Positions 9,353-16,633 of a DNA stretch of 55,570 nt are shown one piece after another. The stretch lies in contig DASSIZ010000064.1 in NCBI GenBank assembly GCA_035691485.1, positions 1 to 55,570 on the forward strand, in the 5' to 3' direction. This stretch comes from Terriglobales bacterium (GTDB taxonomy: Bacteria; Acidobacteriota; Terriglobia; Terriglobales; Acidobacteriaceae). The translations under genes were made by a program, and so were the position numbers. The stretch's first letter is position 1; every line of letters begins with the position of its first letter. A model generated the notes under the pieces. It was not told where the DNA came from and made no database searches. It worked only from the letters and a program-made list of their open reading frames with translations.

Positions 9353-10279
9353 GTGCCCTCATCCCACTCCAGGAACGGTCGCCGCGTTACCCCCGCCCAC
9401 AAAAGTACTCGCAGGCGCGGAAACGGCCGCCGTCCGGAACTGGTCATCATCAGCGGCATGAGCGGTTCCGGGAAGGCCTCGGTGCTCAAGGTCTTCGAGG
9501 ACCTTGGCTACTACGCCGTTGACAATCTTCCCATGGACTTGCTGGCGCGCTTCGCCGAGCTGGCGCGCTCCTCGGATGTCGAGCGCACCGCGCTGGTAGT
9601 GGACGTGCGCGAAGGCGCCAAACTTGACCGCCTGCCCGTCATGCTCAAGCAGATTAAGCGGCAATTGCAAACCACCGTTCTTTTTCTCGAAGCGAAAGAC
9701 GAAATCCTGCTGCGCCGTTTCAGCGAAACTCGGCGCCCACATCCCCTGGGCACCGCCGCGCCCGTGAAGTCATCCATCACTGCCGAGCGCCGCCGCCTCC
9801 GGCCTATCTCCGCCGTTGCCGACATCATCGTGGACACTTCCAAGTTCAATGTTCACGAGCTGCGCGACCACATCATTCGACGTTTCCAACGCGAGCGCAC
9901 CGACAAGAACATCCTGGTCTCCTGTGTCAGCTTCGGGTACCGGCACGGCGTGCCCGAGGACGCCGACCTCGTCTTCGATGTCCGCTTTCTTCCCAACCCA
10001 CACTTCGTGCCCGAGTTCCGGCCCTATACCGGGCGTCATCCCAAGGTCGCGAAATACATTCGCTCCTTCCCGCAGACGAAGGAGTTCATCAATCGCATCT
10101 CCGATTTGCTGGTGTACCTGCTGCCGCACTACGTCAAGGAAGGGAAGAGCTACCTGACCATTGGCTTCGGCTGCACTGGGGGCCAGCATCGCTCCGTGAT
10201 GATCGCGGAAGATGTCGCCAAGCGCCTCCGCAAATCCGGCTACCAGGTCAAGGCCCTGCACCGCGACAGCCCACGCTAG
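9353..10279 (+). CDS. rapZ: RNase adapter / nucleotide-binding protein RapZ
   Basis: 308 residues with a GTG start; no in-frame ATG lies nearby. The P-loop GMSGSGKAS is at 35-43, and GYYAVDNLP follows as in all RapZ proteins. The C-terminal domain has FGYRHGVPEDADLVFDVRFLPNP and GCTGGQHRSV, the metabolite- and RNA-binding core. In E. coli RapZ presents the sRNA GlmZ to RNase E and senses glucosamine-6-phosphate; the role in this lineage is inferred. The Walker A residue after lysine is Ala instead of Ser/Thr, which may weaken nucleotide hydrolysis. About 20 residues (RPHPLGTAAPVKSS region) are somewhat unusual. Confidence 0.93.
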   Translation: MPSSHSRNGRRVTPAHKSTRRRGNGRRPELVIISGMSGSGKASVLKVFEDLGYYAVDNLPMDLLARFAELARSSDVERTALVVDVREGAKLDRLPVMLKQIKRQLQTTVLFLEAKDEILLRRFSETRRPHPLGTAAPVKSSITAERRRLRPISAVADIIVDTSKFNVHELRDHIIRRFQRERTDKNILVSCVSFGYRHGVPEDADLVFDVRFLPNPHFVPEFRPYTGRHPKVAKYIRSFPQTKEFINRISDLLVYLLPHYVKEGKSYLTIGFGCTGGQHRSVMIAEDVAKRLRKSGYQVKALHRDSPR

Positions 10280-10292
10280 AAACGGAGCTGTT

Positions 10293-10315
10293 GGAGCGCG
10301 CACGCCCTCGTGCGC
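10293..10315. repeat. GGAGCGCGC-type hairpin repeat, copy 1
   Basis: GCGCACG and CGTGCGC pair around a CCCT loop, within GGAGCGCGCACGCCCTCG. A diverged copy with the same frame words (GGAGCGCGC, GCCCTCG, CGC) is at 14236-14257. It lies just after rapZ, without a T-run. It is probably a dispersed REP-like element. Confidence 0.5.
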
Positions 10316-10397
10316 GAACTCACCGACATCACCCTCGAACCAATGTAGAATAACGACTTGTTCCCTCCACTCCACAGCCTTGCACCGCGGGGCGTCG

Positions 10398-12254
10398 ATG
10401 CGTAACGCCTGGCGTCTGCTGCGCTACGTCCGCCCTTACGCCCTGCAGTTGTTGGTCTCCGTCGTTCTGCTGGCGTTCGTTGGGCTTCTGGACGCCTTCC
10501 GCGTCTTGCTGGTCGGGCCCATTTTCGACCGGGTCCTGCACCCCGCCTCCAATTCCAATCAGATCCAACTGTTCACTGTCCCCTGGTCGCACCGCCACAT
10601 CTACCTGCAGCAGCTTGTTCCTGAGCACTTTCACAATGCCTGGACCATCGTCGCTTTCGCGCTCGTCGCCTCCACCATTCTCAAAGGCTTGTTCGACTAC
10701 GCCGGCACCTACCTGGTGAACTATGCCGGGTTCGGTCTCATTACCGACCTGCGGGACGAGCTCTATAACGCCCTGCTCCGCCGCTCGGTCGCATTCTTTC
10801 ACCGTTTTACGACCGGAACGCTGCTCTCTACCCTGATTAACGACATCGAACGCGTCCAGGTTGCGATGTCGGCCATCCTGGCCGAGTTTTTGCAGCAGTT
10901 CTTCACCCTGGTCTTTACCGCCTTCGTGGTGGTGCTGCTCGGCGGAAGACTTGCCTGGGTCCTGCTGCTGTTCATTCCTTTCATCGTTCTCTCGGTCCAT
11001 CGCATCGGACGCCGCGTGCGCAGCACGACCCGCCGCGGCCAGGATAAACTCGCTGAAATCCATAACATCCTGCACGAAACCATCACCGGCAACCGCATCG
11101 TGAAGGCGTTCGGCATGGAAGTGTGGGAGGCGATTCGCTTTCGTGGCGCCGCCAAGCGCCTGTTCCGCGCCAACCTGCGCTCGGTGCGCGCCGCCGCGCT
11201 CAGCTCTCCGCTGATGGACACCATCGGCGCCATCGCGATTGCCTTGCTTCTGCTCATGGGCCGCGACCGCATCAAGACCGGCGTCTTCACCGCCGGTAGT
11301 TTTCTGGCCTTCATCGTTGCCGTCTTCAAGCTCTACGATCCGGTCCGCAAGTTCGCTCTTTTCTATAACAACTTCCAGCAGGCGATCGGCGCCTCATCGG
11401 CGATCTTCACCTTCATCGACGCCGAGGACGACGTCCAGGAGCGGCCCAAGCCGGTTCTGTTGCCGAAATTCGGCGATGCCATTCGCTTCGAGCACGTCAG
11501 CTTCGCCTACCAGGACCGGGAAGGCTCGTCGCGCGAGGTGTTGCGGGACATCAATCTCGAAGTCAAAGCCGGCGAAGTGGTCGCCATCGTCGGATCCAGC
11601 GGCGCCGGCAAGACCACCATGGTCCACCTGATCCCGCGCTTCTTTGACGTCACCGGCGGACGCCTCACCATTGATGGCCGCGACGTACGCGACCTCAGCC
11701 TGCTCTCGCTGCGCTCCCAGATCGGCATCGTCACCCAGGACACCATCCTGTTCAACGATTCCGTGCGCAACAACATCGCCTATGGCCGGCCCGATGTTCC
11801 CATGGCGCTGGTGAACGCCGCCGCCGAGGCCGCTCTCGCCGATTCCTTCATTCGACGTCTGCCCGCCGGCTACGACACCACCATCGGAGAGCGTGGTATT
11901 CGTCTCTCCGGCGGTGAGCGGCAGCGCATTGCCATCGCCCGCGCCCTGCTGAAGAACGCCCCCATCCTCATCCTTGATGAGGCCACCTCCGCGCTCGATA
12001 CGGAAAGCGAAGCCCTGGTCGCCTCCGCACTCCAGAACCTTATGTCCGGACGCACCACCGTCGTGATCGCGCACCGGCTCTCGACGGTGCGTCGCGCCGA
12101 CCGTATCGTGGTTTTGGAAAACGGCGTCATCAGCGACATCGGTTCCCACGAACACTTGATGGCACGCCTGGGAACCTACCGCAGGTTGTATGATTTGCAG
12201 TTCGTTGACCTCGAGCCGCCGAAGGTCGCGGCGGGATCGGCGGGAGAGAAATAA
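10398..12254 (+). CDS. msbA: ABC transporter, MsbA-type lipid exporter (TMD-NBD half transporter)
   Basis: 618 residues. An N-terminal six-helix exporter domain covers about 1-320 (IFDRVLHP, FFHRFTTGTLLSTLINDIERVQ are MsbA-like). The ATPase domain has Walker A GSSGAGKTT near 398-406, signature LSGGERQRIAIARAL near 505 and Walker B ILILDEATSALD near 524. It forms a homodimer in the inner membrane, flipping lipid A core or phospholipid. Context with lptCAB supports the lipid A role, but other lipid or drug exporters share this architecture. ATG 10398 was chosen because MRNAWRLLRYVRPY is the typical beginning; the frame stays open further upstream. Confidence 0.87.
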   Translation: MRNAWRLLRYVRPYALQLLVSVVLLAFVGLLDAFRVLLVGPIFDRVLHPASNSNQIQLFTVPWSHRHIYLQQLVPEHFHNAWTIVAFALVASTILKGLFDYAGTYLVNYAGFGLITDLRDELYNALLRRSVAFFHRFTTGTLLSTLINDIERVQVAMSAILAEFLQQFFTLVFTAFVVVLLGGRLAWVLLLFIPFIVLSVHRIGRRVRSTTRRGQDKLAEIHNILHETITGNRIVKAFGMEVWEAIRFRGAAKRLFRANLRSVRAAALSSPLMDTIGAIAIALLLLMGRDRIKTGVFTAGSFLAFIVAVFKLYDPVRKFALFYNNFQQAIGASSAIFTFIDAEDDVQERPKPVLLPKFGDAIRFEHVSFAYQDREGSSREVLRDINLEVKAGEVVAIVGSSGAGKTTMVHLIPRFFDVTGGRLTIDGRDVRDLSLLSLRSQIGIVTQDTILFNDSVRNNIAYGRPDVPMALVNAAAEAALADSFIRRLPAGYDTTIGERGIRLSGGERQRIAIARALLKNAPILILDEATSALDTESEALVASALQNLMSGRTTVVIAHRLSTVRRADRIVVLENGVISDIGSHEHLMARLGTYRRLYDLQFVDLEPPKVAAGSAGEK

Positions 12255-12344
12255 TTTGTAATTGGCGTTTGTAATTTGCAATTTTGTTGAGAGTGCAACC
12301 GGTCTACCGGCCAATTACCAATTACAAATTACCAATTACAAATC
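12255..12344. repeat. degenerate heptamer repeat (CCAATTA type), large inverted pair
   Basis: Left arm: gtaattg, gcgttt, gtaattt, gcaattt. Right arm: ccaatta, ccaatta, caaatta, ccaatta, caaatc. The arms are complementary and can fold together. The right arm ends on the base before the yicC ATG, so the repeat takes the place of a Shine-Dalgarno. Confidence 0.7.
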
Positions 12345-13232
12345 ATGTCGATTCGCTCCATGACCGGGTACGCGCAGGTGAAAGGTCAGGTCCACGACCG
12401 CCTGGGCTTCACCTTGTCGCTGAAATCCGTGAATCACCGCTTTCTGGACCTGCACCTGCGCATGCCGGCGGAAACCGATGCGCTGGAGATGCAGCTGCGC
12501 CGCGCCCTTAAAACCAAGCTCGCGCGCGGCCACGTCGAGCTCACGCTCTCTATTGATCGCGCCGAGTCCCAGGGCATTACCGTTAATCGCGAGCTGGTCG
12601 GAGGCTACATCAGCGCTTTTCGTAAGGTCGCCGGCGAATTCGGGCTGACCGCTGAACCTGACCTCAACGGCATCTTCAAGATGCCCGGCGCGCTCGATGG
12701 CGCCGGCGGAGATTTTGACGAGGAGACCGCCCAAGCCGTTCTCGCCACGCTCGACGATGCGGTCAAGCGTCTCGACGCCATGCGCGCCGAGGAGGGCAAA
12801 GGCATCGACCGCCAGCTCCGCGAACACATGCAGCGTCTTTTGGAGGCTACGCACGAAATCGGCAAGCACCGTGCCGCCGTGTCACGCGCCTACCTGGAAA
12901 AGGTCCAACTGCGCATGCAGGAACTCATTGGCGCTCACGCCGACCGCGACCGCATCCTCCAGGAGGCTGCACTGCTGGCCGAGCGCAGCGACATCCGCGA
13001 AGAACTGGTTCGCATGGAAACGCACGTTCAGCATTTCATCGGATTGCTCGACCAGGGCGGCGAGGTCGGCAAGAAGCTTGATTTTCTCCTGCAGGAGATG
13101 GGCCGCGAGGCGAACACGCTAATGTCCAAAACCTCCGGGCTTGCCGGCGAAGCGCTGCGCATCACCGAGGTCGGCCTGGGCATGAAAGCCGAAATCGAAA
13201 AATCCCGCGAACAGGTGCAGAACGTCGAATGA
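12345..13232 (+). CDS. yicC: YicC family endoribonuclease
   Basis: 295 residues, typical length. It opens IRSMTGYAQ as nearly all YicC proteins do. The middle has KSVNHRFLDLHLRMP, and the C-terminal DUF1732 part has RSDIREELVRMETHVQHF and KKLDFLLQEMGREANTLMSK. Family members are hexameric RNases that act on small RNAs in E. coli. It precedes gmk by 28 bases, the usual yicC-gmk-rpoZ order. The upstream region is a heptamer repeat and no ribosome-binding site is visible. Confidence 0.92.
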   Translation: MSIRSMTGYAQVKGQVHDRLGFTLSLKSVNHRFLDLHLRMPAETDALEMQLRRALKTKLARGHVELTLSIDRAESQGITVNRELVGGYISAFRKVAGEFGLTAEPDLNGIFKMPGALDGAGGDFDEETAQAVLATLDDAVKRLDAMRAEEGKGIDRQLREHMQRLLEATHEIGKHRAAVSRAYLEKVQLRMQELIGAHADRDRILQEAALLAERSDIREELVRMETHVQHFIGLLDQGGEVGKKLDFLLQEMGREANTLMSKTSGLAGEALRITEVGLGMKAEIEKSREQVQNVE

Positions 13233-13260
13233 GGGGTGCGAACCCATACCGGGAGGCGCA

Positions 13261-13965
13261 GTGAGCGGCATCCTCTTCATCATCTCGGCGCCCTCCGGAT
13301 CCGGCAAAACTACGCTCACCAACGAACTGCTTCGGCTGGTCCCCGACCTGGAATTCTCCATCTCCTACACCACCCGCAAGCCGCGCGGCAGCGAGCAGCA
13401 TGGCCGCGAGTACTACTTCGTCTCCACCCAGGAATTCGAGGAGATGATCAACCGCGGTGAGTTTCTCGAGTACGCCTGCGTCTTCGGCCATTACTACGGC
13501 ACCGCCAAGCGCTTCCTCGAAGAGGCCAGCAAGACCAACCGCGATCTCGTGCTCGACATCGACGTTCAGGGCGCGGCGCAGGTGAAGGAGAAGTTGCCGC
13601 AGGCGGTCAGCATCTTCATTCTGCCGCCTTCCCGGCAGGTCCTGGAGTTCCGACTGCGTAACCGGAGCCATGTGGAACATATGGATTCTGAAGAGGTTAT
13701 CAACCGCCGCCTGGAAGGTGCACGGAAAGAAATTGAGAATTTCAGGAACTATGATTATATTCTTGTAAACGACCGCCTGGAACAGTCCATCGCCCAGTTG
13801 AAGGCAATCGTGGCGGCTGAGCGTCTCCAACGCTCCGGAACCAAGCCTTCGGCCGAAAATGCCGGTGTGCTGGCCTTAGCTGAACAATGTCTGCAGGCCA
13901 ATGTGTTTTCGCGCGCCGAGCAGATTCTGGCATCGTTCGAGACCGCTGGCATGGATATGAGGTGA
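13261..13965 (+). CDS. gmk: guanylate kinase
   Basis: 234 residues from GTG 13261, which has GGGAGG at a good distance. The P-loop SAPSGSGKTT is at 9-18, YTTRKPRGSE carries the GMP-binding arginines, and DIDVQGAAQVKE is the conserved core. It converts GMP to GDP with ATP. The C-terminus after residue about 200 extends roughly 30 residues past the E. coli enzyme and is unusual (EQCLQANVFSRAEQIL). rpoZ starts five bases downstream of the stop. Confidence 0.95.
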   Translation: MSGILFIISAPSGSGKTTLTNELLRLVPDLEFSISYTTRKPRGSEQHGREYYFVSTQEFEEMINRGEFLEYACVFGHYYGTAKRFLEEASKTNRDLVLDIDVQGAAQVKEKLPQAVSIFILPPSRQVLEFRLRNRSHVEHMDSEEVINRRLEGARKEIENFRNYDYILVNDRLEQSIAQLKAIVAAERLQRSGTKPSAENAGVLALAEQCLQANVFSRAEQILASFETAGMDMR

Positions 13966-13970
13966 AGGGA

Positions 13971-14210
13971 ATGAAGTTGATGGAAGGCTTCGACAGCAAC
14001 TACCGCTACATTCTGGTCGCCGCACGACGCGCGCGCCAGATTCAATCCGGCGCGCGTCCCATCATCAGCACACAGTCGCGCAAGCCCTGCCGCATTGCCC
14101 AGGATGAGATCCGCGCGGGCAAGGTCAAGTGGTTTATCCCCGAGGTACCCAAGTCCCCGGTCGCTGTCGCCGAAGAGTTCTTCGACAAAACTTCACCGTC
14201 GGAACCATAA
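13971..14210 (+). CDS. rpoZ: DNA-directed RNA polymerase omega subunit
   Basis: 79 residues from ATG 13971; ATG 13980 (MEGFDSNYRY) is an alternative with better spacing to GAAGGG. The central helix segment YRYILVAARRARQIQSG matches the omega core that clamps beta-prime, followed by the short acidic tail. It promotes assembly of RNA polymerase. Placement directly after gmk is typical. Confidence 0.88.
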   Translation: MKLMEGFDSNYRYILVAARRARQIQSGARPIISTQSRKPCRIAQDEIRAGKVKWFIPEVPKSPVAVAEEFFDKTSPSEP

Positions 14211-14235
14211 GCGCCTGGTGCTGAAGTAAGAAGAT

Positions 14236-14257
14236 GGAGCGCGCTTGCCCTCGCGCC
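14236..14257. repeat. GGAGCGCGC-type repeat, copy 2
   Basis: GGAGCGCGCTTGCCCTCGCG shares the block order of the element at 10293-10315, with a degraded stem. Both copies are followed by a similar caccg-cat stretch. The two copies are about 3.9 kb apart in intergenic DNA. Confidence 0.45.
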
Positions 14258-14310
14258 CATCACCGCATCGACTTTGCTGTTTGGGCATCAAAACATCAGT
14301 GCTACGGTGA

Positions 14311-14352
14311 GTCAGCTTTGCTGACAGCCGATAGCCGAAAGCTGATTGCCTG
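14311..14352. repeat. heptamer repeat (CAGCCGA type) before coaBC
   Basis: Seven-base steps cagccga, tagccga, aagctga, ttgcctg end at the coaBC start codon. A TCAGC-TTT-GCTGA mini-hairpin precedes them. No Shine-Dalgarno is visible between repeat and ATG. Confidence 0.6.
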
Positions 14353-15582
14353 ATGAGAATCGCCCTCGGTGTTAGCGGCGGTATCGCGGCTTACAAGGCG
14401 GCGGAGATCCTTCGCCTGCTGCAGGACCGCGGCCTTCAAGTACAGGTCGTCATGACTGGCGCCGCACAGCAGTTCGTGCGCCCTCTCACCTTCGCCGCCC
14501 TGTCCGGGGAAAAAGTCATCACCGAAATGTTTGCCGGCGGTTCCGGCGAGCCCAACCTCGAGTCTGCCATCGAACATATTGCGGTCGCGGAGCGCATTGA
14601 GGCGCTGCTCGTCGCCCCCGCCACCGCTGACATTCTCGCCAAGTTCGCCAACGGTATTGCCGACGACTTTCTTTCCACCCTTTTCCTTGCCACCACCGCG
14701 CCCGTGATCGTTGCCCCGGCCATGAACGTGAACATGTGGAACAACCCGGCTACGCAGGCCAATCTCGAGAAGCTGCGCAGCCGCGGCGTGCGCGTCGTCG
14801 AACCCGGCAGCGGCTATCTTGCTTGCGGCATGGTGGGCCCGGGACGACTGGCGGAAAACGAAGCTATTGTCGCCGCCACCCTGGAGCTGCTCGGCATCTC
14901 GAATGATTTCGCCGGGCAAAACGTCCTGATTACCGCCGGTCCGACTCGCGAAGCGATTGATCCCGTGCGCTACATCAGCAACCGTTCCAGCGGCAAGATG
15001 GGTTATGCCCTGGCCGAGGCCGCCCGGCGACGTGGCGCTCGTGTCGTACTGGTTTCGGGGCCGACAGCGATCAAACTCCCCGATGGCGTCACGATTGTCC
15101 GCGTGGAGAGCGCCTCCGAAATGCACGATGCCGTCCTGGCACACGCGGATGAAGCCAACATCATCATCAAGGCGGCTGCTGTCGCCGACTACCGCCCGGC
15201 GACTCCCTCGGTGCAGAAGCTCAAGCGCCACGATTTTCTCCGCGAGGGGCTGCAGGGTTATGCGCAGATCGATCTCGAGCCCACCCCTGACATCGCCGCC
15301 GAACTTGGCGCGCGCAAGAAAGACCAGATCATTGTCGGCTTTGCCGCCGAGACCCAGAATGTGCTGGAGAACGCGCGCAAGAAGCTGGTCGCTAAAGCAC
15401 TGGACGCCATCGTCGCCAACGACGTTTCCCAACCCGGCATCGGCATGGACTCCGACCGCAACGCTGTGACCATCATCACCGCCTCCGAGGTCGTGGACGT
15501 CCCCGAAGCCGACAAGAGCGAAGTGGCGCAAAAGATTCTCGACGTCATCCACCGCCTGCGGCTGGCGCAGGTGTCATCCTGA
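14353..15582 (+). CDS. coaBC: bifunctional phosphopantothenoylcysteine decarboxylase / phosphopantothenate-cysteine ligase
   Basis: 409 residues. The CoaC half has GVSGGIAAYKAAE for FMN binding at the N-terminus, APATADILAKFANGIADD, APAMNVNMW, and the active-site cysteine in ACGMVGPGRLAE. The CoaB half starts near residue 190 with LITAGPTREAIDPVRYISNRSSGKMG and contains the CTP/ligase region IIKAAAVADYRP. Together they carry out two consecutive steps from 4'-phosphopantothenate to 4'-phosphopantetheine. The last codons lie within a dispersed TGTCATCCTGAGCGAG repeat (15572-15587), which supplies the stop codon. Confidence 0.96.
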   Translation: MRIALGVSGGIAAYKAAEILRLLQDRGLQVQVVMTGAAQQFVRPLTFAALSGEKVITEMFAGGSGEPNLESAIEHIAVAERIEALLVAPATADILAKFANGIADDFLSTLFLATTAPVIVAPAMNVNMWNNPATQANLEKLRSRGVRVVEPGSGYLACGMVGPGRLAENEAIVAATLELLGISNDFAGQNVLITAGPTREAIDPVRYISNRSSGKMGYALAEAARRRGARVVLVSGPTAIKLPDGVTIVRVESASEMHDAVLAHADEANIIIKAAAVADYRPATPSVQKLKRHDFLREGLQGYAQIDLEPTPDIAAELGARKKDQIIVGFAAETQNVLENARKKLVAKALDAIVANDVSQPGIGMDSDRNAVTIITASEVVDVPEADKSEVAQKILDVIHRLRLAQVSS

Positions 15583-15650
15583 GCGAGAATGCGTCAACCC
15601 ACTGCTGAAAGGCGTTTCCAACGCGAATTTTTACGGTAATCTGAAGCTTC

Positions 15651-16433
15651 ATGCCCCCCAGCTTCTCGCCCGATCAAAAACGTGCTCTTGCCGCCCGTGT
15701 GAACTACTATCGCGATCTCGGCATCCATGATCTTTACCGCCGCCAGTCGGATGTGGCACACCCGCCCGCGCGTGTGCAGCCAATTGAAAGCGAAGCCGGC
15801 GCCATCATCACCTCGGCCGAACCCACGCTGAATTTGCCTTTAACCGACCCCGCCGCGGCGCTGCGCATGATCCGCGAGGAACTCGGCGAAGATTGCACAC
15901 GCTGCAAGCTTCACAAGCTCGGCCGCAAGCAGATTGTGTTCGGTGTCGGAAACCCGCGGGCTGAATTGATGTTCATCGGCGAAGGCCCCGGCGCCGACGA
16001 GGACCAGCAGGGTGAGCCATTCGTCGGCCGCGCCGGCCAGTTGCTCAACAAGATGATCGAAGCCATGGGCCTGAAGCGCGAAGATGTTTACATCGCCAAC
16101 GTCGTAAAGTGCCGTCCGCCAGGGAACCGCACCCCCGAGCGCGACGAGTGCGAAACCTGCATGCCGTTCCTCATGCGCCAGGTGGAGGCCATCAGTCCCA
16201 GGGTGATTGTCGCTCTGGGCGCGGTGGCGGCAAAGAACCTGCTGCAGATCAATGATTCAATGGCCAACATGCGCTCGCGTTCCTACGACTTCCGGGGCGC
16301 GAAATTGTTCGTGACCTATCATCCCGCCTATCTTTTACGCGATCCGCGTCAGAAGACCGAAGCCTGGAAGGACCTGCAGCGGGTGATGAAGTACATGGGC
16401 CTGAAAGTTCCGCCCAAGCCGCAGTCCCAATAA
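15651..16433 (+). CDS. family 4 uracil-DNA glycosylase, iron-sulfur type
   Basis: 260 residues. Four cysteines C82, C85, C154 and C170 have the CxxC...C-x15-C spacing of the [4Fe-4S] cluster in family 4 [23 protein letters not shown] is the catalytic and uracil-binding motif, and HPAYLLR is the second conserved motif. It removes uracil from DNA after cytosine deamination. The N-terminal 75 residues are a less conserved extension. It begins 68 bases after coaBC. Confidence 0.93.
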   Translation: MPPSFSPDQKRALAARVNYYRDLGIHDLYRRQSDVAHPPARVQPIESEAGAIITSAEPTLNLPLTDPAAALRMIREELGEDCTRCKLHKLGRKQIVFGVGNPRAELMFIGEGPGADEDQQGEPFVGRAGQLLNKMIEAMGLKREDVYIANVVKCRPPGNRTPERDECETCMPFLMRQVEAISPRVIVALGAVAAKNLLQINDSMANMRSRSYDFRGAKLFVTYHPAYLLRDPRQKTEAWKDLQRVMKYMGLKVPPKPQSQ

Positions 16434-16452
16434 AAGCCCGAGCGCAGCGAGG

Positions 16453-16501
16453 CCGGCACGACTTGTCAGCCAAAGGCGCCAGCCTTGGGTTATCGTGCCG
16501 G
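16453..16501. repeat. two-level hairpin element downstream of the UDG gene
   Basis: CCGGCACGA (16453-16461) pairs perfectly with TCGTGCCGG (16493-16501). Inside, CCAAAGG pairs with CCTTGG around GCGCCAG-like bases. No T-run follows. The compact layered fold suggests a dispersed structured repeat or a 3'-UTR element, not a plain terminator. Confidence 0.55.
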
Positions 16502-16575
16502 TATTCGATCGAGCCCGACCTGAGGCGCAGCCGAAGGAGAGGCCGACACGCCGTTCGCGAGGCCGCCAGCCCGAG

Positions 16576-16610
16576 CAAACCGAAAACCGACAACCGAAAA
16601 CCGCGCAACC
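16576..16610. repeat. heptamer repeat (AAACCGA type) before priA
   Basis: Consecutive units aaaccga, aaaccga, caaccga, aaaccgc, gcaacct are in seven-base register. It lies 24 bases before the priA ATG. The rest of 16502-16633 shows nothing else recognisable. Confidence 0.65.
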
Positions 16611-16633
16611 TCCGCTAAACTCAATCCCACGCC

